DNA from: Guadua angustifolia
Lineage: Eukaryota > Streptophyta > Magnoliopsida > Poales > Poaceae
Reading direction: 5' to 3'
NCBI GenBank assembly: GCA_036346375.1
Contig: JAYEVE010001233.1
Location: 22,872-86,871, forward strand
DNA: 64,000 nucleotides
Every line of letters begins with the position of its first letter. Position 1 is the first letter of the stretch. Positions 44,149-54,260 of this stretch are shown here, piece after piece. The notes beneath the pieces are model-generated. The model was not told the DNA's origin and did not search any database. It saw nothing but the letters and a program-made list of their open reading frames with translations. Made by a program: the position numbers and the translations under genes.

Positions 44149-46884
44149 TCAATTTATTTCAATGGTATGCTCTACGGTCATTGTCCATCATTGAATGGGC
44201 TATATGTGCTAAATCTTGAAGATAATTTTGTCTATAATATTAATACGAAAAGACTCAAAACAAATGATTTGAATTCCGCTTATCGTGGTATTGTCGCTAG
44301 GCCATATAAATAAGAAGCGTGGAGAAGCTCCATAAAGATGGTCTTCTTGATTCATTTGATTTTGAATCATTTGACACGCTGAGCCTTGCTTACTTGGCAA
44401 GATGACTAAAACGCCTTTCACTTGGTTCAAGTGAGAGGCGAGTGACTTATTGGCCTTAGTACATCTTGATGTATATTGACCGATGAGTATTTGGGGCGGA
44501 GGTGGATTTCAAGACTTCATTACCTTTACCGATGACTTTAGTAGGTATGGCTATATCTATCTAATGAGGCATAAGTCTGAATCTTTTGAAAAGTTCAAAG
44601 AGTTTCGTAATGAAGTGCAAAATCATTTGGGCAAAACAATTAAATTTCTGCGATCGATCGTGGAGGTTAGTATTTGAGCCATGAGTTTAATGATCATCTT
44701 AAGAATTGTGGAATAGTTCCTCAATTGACTCACTTTGAAGCGCCTCAATGGAATGGGGTGTCCAAACGGAGAATCGAACTTTGTTGGACATGGTTAGGTC
44801 TATGATGAGTCAAACTGATCTTCCATTGTTATTTTGGGGATTTGCTCTAGAAATAGCTGCGTTCACACTAAATAGGGTTCCATCAAAATCAGAGAGAAGA
44901 CGCCATATGAGATATGGACCGAAGCGCCCTCGTTGTCTTTTCTAAAGATTTGGGGCTGTGAAGCCTATGTAAAACGTATGACGTCTGATAAGCTTCACGC
45001 CAAGTCTGATAAGTGCTTCTTTGTGGGGTACCCTAGGGAAACTAAAGGGTATTATTTTTATAACCGAGAAGAGGGCAAAGTGTTTGTCGCTCGACATGGT
45101 GTCTTTTTGGAAAAGGAGTTTTTCAAAAGGGCTAGTGGGAGCAAGGTGCAACTTGAAGAAATTCGGGAAACATCTGAAAATGTTTCAGCTCCTACTAACC
45201 CTGAACGGGAAATGCAAAATGTTGCAGAACCCGTGGTAGAGGCACCAGCCCCACGCAGGTCTACGAGGACTAGCCGTGCACCCGAGAGGTACATGTTCCT
45301 CACGACGGGACAACGCGACGTGTTGTTGTTGGACAACGATGAGCCCAAAGACTATGAGGAAGCAATGGTGGGACCAGACTCTGGGAAATGGTTGGAAGCC
45401 ATGAGATCTGAAATAAAGTCCATGTATGATAATCGGGTTTGGAACTTGGTTGATCTGCACGATGGGGTAAAACCTACCGAGTGCAAATGGGCCTTTAAGA
45501 AAAAGATAGATATGGATGGAAATGTTCACATCTATAAGGTACGATTGGTGGCTAAAGGTTTCAGGCAAATTCAAGGTGTTGATTATGATGAAACTTTTTC
45601 ACCCGTCGCTATGCTTAAATCTATTCGGATCATGCTAGCAATTGCCGCATTCTATGATTGGGAATTGTGGCAAATGGATGTCAAAACGGCTTTCCTAAAT
45701 GGAAACCTAAGTGAGGATGTGTACATGACACAGCCTAAAGGTTTTGTCGATCCAAACGATGCTGGCAAGGTATGCAAGCTTCAGAAGTCTATTTATGGAC
45801 TGAAGCAAGCATCTCGGAGTTGAAATCTTCGTTTTGATGAAGCAGATAAAGAGTTTGGCTTCATCAAGAATGAAGAAGAACCTTGTATTTACAAGAAGGC
45901 TAGTGGGAGTGCACTTGTTGACTGAAAACGATATTCCAATGCTTGAAGCTGTCCAATCTTATCTAAGAAAATGTTTCTCGATGAAGGATTTAGGAGAAGC
46001 AGCCTACATACTGGGCATAAAGATCTATAGAGATAGATCGAGAAGGCTAATTGGATTAAGCCAAAGTACATACATTGATAAAATATTGAAACGGTTCAAT
46101 ATGCGAGATTCCAAGAAGGGTTTCTTGCCAATGTTGCATGGTATTCATCTAAGCAAGACTCAGTGTGCTTCGACACCTGATGAGCAAAAGAAAATGAGTG
46201 AGATTCCATATGCCTCCGCTATTGGATCCATCATGTATGCCATGTTATGTACAAGCCCAGATGTATCATATGCTCTAAGTGTTACGAGCAGGTATCAATC
46301 AAACCCGGGTGAAAGTTACTGGGCAGCTGTGAAGAACATCCTCAAATACTTACGTAGGACCGAGGACATGTTCTTGGTCTTTGGAGGAGAGGAAGAGCTG
46401 GTTGTAAAGGGTTACACAGACAGTAGCTTCCAAACCGATAAAGATGATTCACGATCGCAATCCGGTTTTGTATTCTGTCTCAATGGTGGGACAGTGAGCT
46501 GGAAAAGTTCCAAGCAAGAGACAGTGGCTGATTCCACCACTGAGGCCGAGTATATTGCAGCTTCTGAAGCTGCAAAGGAGGCTGTTTGGATCAGAAAATT
46601 TGTTTTTGAGTTGGGAGTTGTCGCTCATCATGATCGATGGACCTCTATTGTGACAATAGTGGTGCCATTGCACTGCGAAGGAGCCTAGGTCTCACCAAAA
46701 ATCCAAACACATACTCAGGCGTTATCACCTCATCCGAGAGATCATCGATAGAGGAGATGTGAAGATTTGCAAAGTGCACACGGATCTGAATGTCGCTGAT
46801 CCGCTGACAAAACCTCTTCCGCAGCCGAAGCATGAGGCACACACAAGAGCCATGGGTATTAGATACTTGCATGATGCACTCTAG
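44149..46884 (+). pseudogene. BARE/Angela-type integrase, reverse transcriptase and RNase H
   Basis: This continues the element interrupted at 33007. It opens IYFNGMLYGHCPSLNGLYVL, then a broken pre-integrase zinc region (about 44310-44420). The integrase core is at 44490-44920 (FITFTDDFSRYGYIYLM). Near 44655 a one-base loss and a GAG-to-TAG change fall just after the second catalytic Asp. Near 44760 the residue at the catalytic Glu position reads Lys (VSKRR). The open frame 44933-45823 carries the integrase C-terminus and the RT start (KWAFKKKIDMDG, WQMDVKTAFLNG, SIYGLKQASRS). At about 45913-45925 the segment that should encode the YVDD box is missing. The connection and RNase H follow (GYTDSSFQTD, SKQETVADSTTEAEYIA), and the frame ends at 46884 after a frameshift near 46625. 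Confidence 0.88.
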
Positions 46885-46885
46885 T

Positions 46886-46898
46886 GCAAGTGGGAGAT
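46886..46898 (+). promoter_or_regulatory. Polypurine tract of BARE/Angela-type Copia
   Basis: GCAAGTGGGAGAT lies directly before the 3' LTR, the standard form for this lineage. Confidence 0.9.
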
Positions 46899-48306
46899 TG
46901 TTAGTGATATGCCCTAGAGGCGATCATGTGAGATGATTGTATCATACGTCTATGTTCATGTACTTATCAGTTCCATGAATAAATGTCACTCCTTTGTTTA
47001 TTGAGTATGACTTAATTGTGAAATACATTGGTTATATGATATTATTCTAAACGATCCCTGGTCACATATCATTATGTGGGACAATAGTGATCTGACCAGC
47101 ACATGCATTGATTGATGGTAATGTTTCACATACCATAGATATGGAGATATCAAATCAATAATGTGGGCACATGTTAGAGAACATGGGGTGGATAGACCCG
47201 CTCGAGACAACGATGAGATTGTTATCTTTGAAGTGCCATCGAGTGTAGTCTCGAGTGGTATACCTATACGATCCTTTGACACGAGATTCTTATTGATTCT
47301 CAAAGCATGTGTAATTGTATACTTTGGGGCTATCAAACGCTTCTCCGTAGTGGGAGTTATAAAGGTAGCTTACGAGTATGCCATGAAACATGACGTGAGA
47401 TATAAGAGATCAAGATGGAATTTGCCCTCCTTGATAACGGAGAGATATCTCCGGGCCCCTCGGTGTGGATGGATAAGGAAAAGTGCATGGACATGCCAAA
47501 GTGATTAAAGTGTTAATCACGAATTATATCCATTACATTGACGAGTGAATGGGTCGAGCTATCACAAGGATGGCACGATCTTGCCTTGAGCTTGACCGGT
47601 ATCGCGTGGCAAAAGGATTGGTATAAGAGTATATCAAGGTTCAGCCGACACGATCACTCTGTGCATTCGGGGACAACATGTCTGCTAGGAACCATTGTTG
47701 TCGATGGTCAGGAAAAGAGGTTTCGGGGCCATGGCCGCTTATGATGAACCTAATGGGTCGCACACTTAACGGGTTGGAACATGCCAAAATGGATAAGGAT
47801 CCATTAGTGGGTTTCATGGATATGATCTGCGGGACGAGGTTCCTAATGGGCTTTTATCGAGAAGGCCCATTAGCGCACGCTCTATATAAAGGCGTGGGGT
47901 GGTCTTTGCGGGTTGAGGCTTTTCACCACAAAGCCCTAGCCGTCGACTCTGCCGAAACCCTAGCCGTCGCAAGACGTGGTGCTAGCACACCGGCGCACAG
48001 CGTTCCACCCCTGGACGTGTGGATACCGTAGAGGCGTCGTTGCATCTGCCTCGGCGCTGATTGGCGAGAACCTTTTCTTCCGCTGCTAACGTGCTCCAAG
48101 ACGTTGCGTGCGCGATCGCGAGGAGGAGATGATCAACTCTAGCATCTACTACTGTACTTTGGAGTACGCGGGGACGCTTCACCCACTCTTCTTCCGCTGC
48201 TAACGTGCTCCAAGGGTAATGATCCATGATCCACTACTCGCATGTATTCTGGTTGAATGCGTAGAAAATTTTATTTTCGGCTAGCGTAACCTACGCGTTC
48301 CCTTCA
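46899..48306 (+). repeat. 3' LTR of BARE/Angela-type Copia
   Basis: It is 1,408 bp, from TGTTAGTGATATGCC to GCGTTCCCTTCA. The TATA box tatataaagg is at about 47883-47892. It aligns end to end with 28995-30401. Tat gag sequence resumes at 48307. Confidence 0.93.
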
Positions 48307-48835
48307 CTGGCCAGAAGGGAGTTCCATTTGACACTGCCGCGCTGGCGAGTGGCCGTAAGTTGAACGGGTTCCCCCCTCGCTCGCCTCTCAAAACGAGTGC
48401 TGGGCCTCCACGCGCCCCTCAGTCCATGGACACTTGGACTGAATGTGGTGGTGGGAGCGGTGAGAAATGTAGAGGTCCACCTTGAGAATGGTACGAAGCC
48501 ATCATGTACTCCACAAATTGCTTTGCGGTCGCCTCCACCATAGCTTGCCACTTACTTACATCCAGGACTTCGGGGACGAGGGTTGACTCTGGAGCCCCTG
48601 ACCCCACAGCAGCGAGGGCACCGCGGTCCTCGTGCCCTGTGCCAAGGCACCCGGCTCGATGGAGGATGCTGCGGTCGGGAGCTCTGGAATTTGGAGGACG
48701 TTGTCAACCCTAGGGTGAACGGCACCGATTTCTAAGGGCGGTGTGCACCGGGGGTTCACCGAGGAGGAGGACCATCCTCGCGCTCCTTGTGCTTTGGGGC
48801 TAGAGGAGCTTAGAGTGTTTCTTGGTAGGAGCCAT
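48307..48835 (-). pseudogene. Tat Gypsy gag, N-terminal part
   Basis: On the minus strand an ATG at 48835-48833 (MAPTKKHSKLL) is followed by a stop and frame changes. It then gives an open stretch with LDVSKWQAMVEATAKQFVEY and a Pro/Ser-rich region (48607-48419). It lies 40 bases inside the 5' LTR and primer site, where gag is expected to begin. It continues at 28994 beyond the Copia insertion. No domain was named beyond position and composition. Confidence 0.65.
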
Positions 48836-48857
48836 AGCCTTGTCTGAATTAACTACG

Positions 48858-48877
48858 GTCCCCACGAACGGCGCCTA
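48858..48877 (-). promoter_or_regulatory. Primer-binding site of Tat Gypsy
   Basis: Next to the 5' LTR the minus strand reads taggcgccgttcgtggggac. The ggcgccgt...gggga core resembles the tRNA 3' ends (Asp/Arg type) used by related plant Gypsy elements. The exact tRNA was not determined. Confidence 0.7.
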
Positions 48878-49363
48878 TGTCGTATGTGTGAGAAACGAAC
48901 ACGAAGTATGGGGCGGACGTCGGCCATTTCACGGGCCGTCGTCCACGAGAGCGCAGAGAACACGGAGAATTTATACAGGTTCGGGGGTCCGAAGGACCAC
49001 CCTACTCCTGTCGACGAGCCTACGAGGGCCGGCCTTCAGGGGGCAGGGCCCTAAGGGCTCGTCAGTTCTGAAGTTTTCTTTATAATGCTCTCGAGAGCTC
49101 CCCCTCCTACAAATGAGAGGAGAGGGGGTATTTATAGGTTCTTGGCCTACACAAATGACTAAAATACCCCTTACATGAATGGCTAGACTATGAGTACAAA
49201 AGAAGGGTAATGTCGTCTTTTGGTACAATTGACCGAAATACCCCTTATAAGGACAACTAGTCTATTAGCACAAGTGAGGGGTAATCTCATCTTCGGCCAG
49301 TACGGCTGCAATCTCTTGATCTGTATGTTGCACTGCTGGTGGCTCTTCAGATATTCTCCAACA
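48878..49363 (-). repeat. 5' LTR of Tat Gypsy
   Basis: It is 486 bp, the same boundaries in sequence as 16844-17330 (TGTCGTATG...CTCCAACA on the plus strand). The target duplication ACTCC follows at 49364-49368, after which CACTA transposase sequence resumes. Confidence 0.93.
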
Positions 49364-49768
49364 ACTCCTGCTCATCATGGTTCCCTTTTGCATCTCGTAA
49401 CATCTGATCTAGATTGTCATTGAAAGTATAGTCGATATCATTTGGAGTATCGTTGACTTCGTTGACGATATCCAGAGCGTGTCGACTTCGTCCACGATGG
49501 AAGTACTACTTGGTCCTTGTGTAATCTACTCTTCACCGTGACTGGTCCAATATGTATACCCCCTTTTGAAACCACGTATAATCAAGTGTGCTTCAATCTG
49601 CGCTGGGTTTCGAAACATCTAGAGATTCTCATAGTCAATGCATGGACAAGGCATAAATTCCACCCCCTTGTTTGACATATCTTCCTTTGCAGCTCTTCTA
49701 AAAGCAAAGACACCATTAATGTACTCGGCGCTCGCACGGTTCTCAATGTACATCCAGCTTCGATTCAT
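49364..49768 (-). pseudogene. CACTA transposase (TNP2/TnpD type), N-terminal part
   Basis: The ATG is at 49768-49766. The frame opens MNRSWMYIENR, with EYINGVFAFRRAAKED, MPCPCIDYENL and then HLIIRGFKRGYTYWTSHGE. This is the transposase-associated domain (PF13963) found at the N-terminus of En/Spm transposases. Two in-frame TAG codons and one frame change occur. The last codons before the Gypsy target site (HDEQE) stay in frame with YVKFW read from 16838 downward, when one copy of ACTCC is removed. The short sequence 49769-49872 upstream is presumably its leader. Confidence 0.85.
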
Positions 49769-49872
49769 CTACGCTACATATGTAACAATAGGTGTTAAAC
49801 GATGAATTAAGTACTCTAGGAGTGCTCATGCGCACATGTGCTACATATAGACAAAATTTCTACTTGCCGATT

Positions 49873-52800
49873 TGTCATGGCCCCAAATTGAATTCGGCTT
49901 CTGCGGCTAGCATTAGAGCCAACCGAGTTTTTGGCCGCGTTTGTGATCCACTGCTAATTTTAGAGTCTGTCCCGAATTACCATTTAAGAATTTCCAACTT
50001 AGCAAAAATTTAAGAACTAGAAATTTCAGTGTGCAAATGTGATTTTGATCAAAGTTTGGAGTCTTGTAACTTGAGACCTATATTGATCTAGAGTGTGCAT
50101 GTTAGTAAAATGAAAACTAGAAACTTTTCTCTATGCAATGGTTGAGTCTTGAGCCCAATCCAACATCAAATGCTAATTTAAATCTGAGCACCAAAACCAA
50201 ATCCAAGTGCTGAGATTCTGGGACTTAGCCACTCTAGCTTTTGATTTCTAGTGGGGTTAAGTGAGCAGCATACAAAAGACATTGGGCAGCCAAACCGTGC
50301 AGCACATCTTCTTTAAGCTCTCCTCCCCCAAGCCAGCCTCCACAAGCCTCATTTCGGCTCCACCCCTGGCCGCCCCTCTCCCAGCCATTCCCCAAGCCGA
50401 AGCACTCCCTCCAGCACTCCCTGGTGGCGCCTCCCTCTCCCCACAAGCAGCAGCCAGCACTCCTCCTGCAGCTCCTCCCCTACTTGGCTCCGTCCATTCC
50501 TTTTCCACTCCATTGGAGGTAAGGCTCCCTTGGTTAGGGTTGGTTGATTTCTGGTTTTGGGGGCAGCAAGGGTGGTTTTGGGGGCTTAGGTGGCTAGAGA
50601 TTTGGGATTTGGATGGGGAATAACCAATCTAGGGTTTGGAGCAAAGTTCTGAATTTTCGAGCAGATTTCGTAGCTACTGTTTCGGGTAGATTTGAGCAAG
50701 TTTCGTGCATTTTCAGCAAGGTTGACTATAGAGAAAGTTGTGGGTAATGGAATTATCTTTCATTTCCAACTGGAATCACTCAATTTCGTTAATCCAGCTG
50801 AAAGTTATGTCGATTTTAGTGCGTGCTTCTCTGAAAATGCTGAAAATGTGGAGCTGAAACTTGAGCTGGGAATTAAAATTAGTTAGAGGCCGAATTAGAA
50901 ATTAATTTTGCCTGAGAAGTTGTAGGACATTTCGTGTAGATTGTAAAAATGTCATGTTTTACTCAATTCCATTAAGTATAGCAATTTATATGATGAAATA
51001 TGTGCATGCTGTTCTGAAACTTTGAAATTTCTGAAACTCAGAAACTGTTCTCTGTTCCTGGCCGAACTGGGAATTCTCTGTGTATAATCTGGGTGATTGG
51101 CCAAAGCTAAGTGGTAGGTTTATGTCTTGTGGTCGTCTAGGATCTGAGTTTGCTCAATTTCATTAAGTGATAAAAAAGTTATGGCCATTTGTATCAATGT
51201 CTGTCCTGAAACTGGGTTTTGCTGAAATTCAAACTTTGGGGCTGAAGTTCAGAGTTTAGTTGAAAACTTTTAATCTACGTTCTGAATGTTAGGATGTATG
51301 GTAAAGTTAGATCACCCTCTTGTGGTCCTTTCGAGTTCAAGAAGTCAATTTTTCGATTAGCCAAATAAAAGTTATGCTTGTTTAGAGGAATGTGATTGTT
51401 ATTTTCAGATTTGGCTATAGAATAGAAGTGGAGTTTAGCATTTGTGTTTTCAGTTTTAAATTGAGTTGAATGTTTGCACTTTTGGAGCTAGCTTGGGGGA
51501 TGCATTTGGTATTTTCATTTCATATGCATTGCATGCATCTCATTTCATGCATTGTGATCGTGTAGAGAACGAGCACGCGGAGGGTGACGCGGCGGTGACC
51601 GAGGGGGTTACCGGAAAGCCGTTTGTTACTGAAAATCCAGCATAAGCTCAAGGCAAGCACCTAAGCATATTCAACCTTATTCATAATTGTATTTTAGCGA
51701 ATAATTTGCTTATTGCATAGTTAGGTTATGCATTAGGAATTGAAATGTGGGAAGGGTATTAAAACCTAATTGTTGCACATACACTCATTGTTAATTGTTG
51801 AACATCTTCCTTGGAGCTAGTATATGGGTAATTATAATGTGTCCATGCTTAGTTTGCTTAGATGTCGGGTATGGGCCAAGTGGTGGATGGCTCCATCACT
51901 TGAGATTAATTACTTCACTCTAATGGGTTACAATTGGTTATAATTATGCTTTGAAATGAAAACTTGAGACCAGGCGAGAGGGTTGGATCATTTGGGTGTG
52001 GAGACTCAAATGTTGTAGTCTCGCCTGTGTTGGTTAAGGACCGATCTGTTGTTTGCCGTGTTGATCGAGCACACCTTGTTGATCGCATGCCCGATATAAT
52101 GGTACGGTAAGCCACCCTTTCATGGCATACTACTCGATGGGTCATGCCCTCATGCGATTGGACGTGGTTGAGGGCGAGGCCTAGGTCTACTCTTGAGGGC
52201 TAAGCGAGGCATGAGCCGCTCGGGGTAGGTTGCTAGGTGCTCGGGCCGCATGAGGATGGTTCAACGAGTAGATATGGATGGGAGGAGGGTTGACATGAGG
52301 TTCATTGTGGCACACGTCGTGCGATTGATGATCCCCTGCAGGGTGAATAAGCGATTCGAATTGCCGCGCTCTCGGATATGAGCACGCTTGTATCATCCGA
52401 CACTTCAACGTAGTAATAACTTAAATTGAAACTAGTTGGTATACTTGATGTTGATACTTGTTTATGCTATTACTTGCTCTCTTTAATGTTAAATTTCAGA
52501 TTTCACTCTAGCAATAGGTGCTGTCCATAAATGCTATAAACTTGAAATTTGTGTAGTGGAATATGATTATGCAACAAAGTAAGCTTTTCCGCACTTTTAC
52601 CTTAAGCTTATACCTTGCTACATCCAAATGCATATTGTTTCAAGTCGGTCATATATGGACCACGGGTAAGTCTTGCGAGTACCTTTTGTACTCATGCTTC
52701 TGCTTTGTGGTTTTCAGTGAGGACCCGACGGGTGTGAGTTCTGTCCGATCGCTTCTCGGTGGTCGGGCGAGGCATCGAGTAAAAGCTAGCTCGACGTTAA

Positions 52801-53518
52801 ACGCCTCGGAAGTGTTCAAGGGCAGGGCACTTCCGGAGATGTCTTACTTTTGGTTTAATGTGGTGGTTGTGTGTCCATTTTGTTGTATAGTTAGTCTTTA
52901 AAATTATGTTATGGCTTGTTTAAATACTTGGCTATTTCCGTTGTTGAACCTTGTTGTATTATCATGATTAACTCATGTCTAGTTGTTACTTCTACCCATG
53001 CTAATCCTTATGCCATGTTTGTTGTTGTTGTGCTATACTTAGTTAATTAATTGTTTCTTACACTGCTGAGTGGATGTCCGCACTTCTAGAGGCGTCATGC
53101 TAAATTTTAACTTTTATCTTGTTTGTCTAGTCTTGTTTTATATGCTTCTAGTATGCTAGATGTGTTGTTTTAGTCGTGTGGTTGTTTGGTTTGTCTTTGT
53201 GCTTTGGTTTTTAGTCGTTGTTGTGCTTCCGCGTTGCGTGTCTGGTAGTAAAGTTTTGGGTTCGTTGCCCCTTTATGTGCATTGAATTGATATGGCAATG
53301 GAAACCGGTATGCGGGGCGATCCTGGACGAGCTTCGGGTCGCATACCGGGGGAATACCGGGATTGTTATCGAGTTATTCGAATGGGATACTTGTTGTCCT
53401 AATTGGGCTTGGGTGTTAGCACTGTGAACACATCCGGTGATCCGTTGCTAGCCTCCAAATCCGATGAGGGCAACTGGTCATTCAAATAACCCGAGGACGG
53501 TCTGGGCGGCTCCTCACA
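49873..53518 (+). repeat. 5' LTR of Tekay/Del-type element
   Basis: It is 3,646 bp, from TGTCATGGCC to GGCTCCTCACA, directly before the primer site. It includes a C-rich patch (50300-50520) open on both strands, which I treat as non-coding. It supplies the empty site (tta at 50586-50588) for the Harbinger insertion found in the other LTR. Confidence 0.85.
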
Positions 53519-53880
53519 AGCTGATATCAGAGCAAGGTGCATAAAGACGAACCATAAACTTGACAACCACCTAGGTGATTAATTAGGATTTATTTAACCT
53601 TCTAGGTAGCAATTAGCGCTATATTACCCGCCCTATATCTATAATTAAGGTTGTGTGGGTTGAATGGTGAGTGTGGGAGAAACGATTACGTTGGAACCGT
53701 GCATTTCATACCATGCATGCATATGTCTTGCCATGTCATTTTGCATCATGATCTATGCTTTTATGTATGTCAGACTTGTAGGATTCCTTTGTCTTTTGCT
53801 ATTGTCTAGGTCATGTTTTAATTCGAAATTTTTAGCCAAGTCTAAGAACCTATCCCTTCCATGAGGAGTTAGAGTCCATT
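53519..53880 (+). promoter_or_regulatory. Primer-binding site and short leader of Tekay/Del-type element
   Basis: agctgatatcagagcaagg at 53519-53537 is close to the plant tRNA-Met primer site TGGTATCAGAGC. About 340 bp without coding sequence follows. Gag and protease, which should come next, are missing; the sequence goes directly into RT. Confidence 0.75.
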
Positions 53881-53883
53881 CCC

Positions 53884-54201
53884 ATGGTTTCTGAATACCC
53901 GGGTGTGTTCCCAGCGGAATTGCCGGGGATGCCGCCCGATCGGGATATTGAGTTCGTAGTTGAACTTCAGCCCGGGGCTGCTCCAGTTTCCAAGTGGCCG
54001 TATCGAATGCCGCCCGATGATTTGGCCGAATTGAAGAATCAACTGAAGGAACTGATGGACAAGGGATTCATTCATCCGAGCTCCTCACCTTGGGGCTGCT
54101 CGGCTCTCTTCGTGACCAAGAAGGACGGTTCTCTTCGCCTATGTGTTGATTATCGTCCTTTGAACGCAGTCACCATAAAGAATAGGTACCCTCTTCCTTG
54201 A
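53884..54201 (+). pseudogene. Tekay/Del-type reverse transcriptase, N-terminal fragment
   Basis: One open frame contains EYPGVFPAELPGMPPDRDIE, PVSKWPYRMPPDDLAELK, FIHPSSSPWGCSALFVTKK and LRLCVDYRPLNAVTIKNRYP, the start of a Gypsy RT. It ends at a stop where Arg is usual in the YPLPRID motif. After about 50 further bases of recognisable RT (IDILFDQ) the sequence jumps to integrase, so the YVDD core and RNase H are deleted. Confidence 0.85.
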
Positions 54202-54260
54202 ATTGACATCCTCTTTGATCAGCATGCTGGTGCACGGGTGTTGCCCGAATATGTGACAAG

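Larger units (their letters stand above)
28995..48306 (+). mobile_element. BARE/Angela-type Copia retrotransposon, split by a Sirevirus insertion
   Basis: It is a plus-strand Copia element. The LTRs begin TGTTAGTGATATGCCC and end CCCTTCA (28995-30401 and 46899-48306). A tRNA-Met-type primer site and a GCAAGTGGGAGAT polypurine tract are present. Gag-protease is at 31843-33007, and integrase-RT-RNase H at 44149-46884. Without the inner Sirevirus it is about 8.2 kb, normal for the Angela lineage. It lies inside the minus-strand gag of the Tat element. The flanking 5-mers (ttgtc at 28990-28994, ctggc at 48307-48311) match at only three of five positions, so the target duplication is mutated, misread or absent. 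Confidence 0.92.
16844..49363 (-). mobile_element. Tat-lineage Ty3/Gypsy retrotransposon, split by nested Copia elements
   Basis: This is an LTR retrotransposon on the minus strand, with LTRs at 16844-17330 and 48878-49363, bounded by the 5-bp target duplication ACTCC (16839-16843 and 49364-49368). Order on its own strand: 5' LTR, primer site, gag, protease, RT, RNase H, integrase, a spacer holding an antisense gene, polypurine tract, 3' LTR. The extra antisense ORF of PF04195 type and the archaeal-like RNase H are hallmarks of the Tat (RIRE2/Retand/Grande-like) lineage. Removing the nested Copia stack leaves about 13.2 kb. By eye the LTRs differ at about 25 positions, making it older than the elements inside it. 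It landed in the coding region of a CACTA transposase. Confidence 0.92.

Noticed and set aside
50257..50623. Open frames in the Tekay LTR (both strands)
   Set aside because: A C-rich LTR patch. The equivalent region of the second LTR has different indels that break the frames, so no coding constraint is visible.
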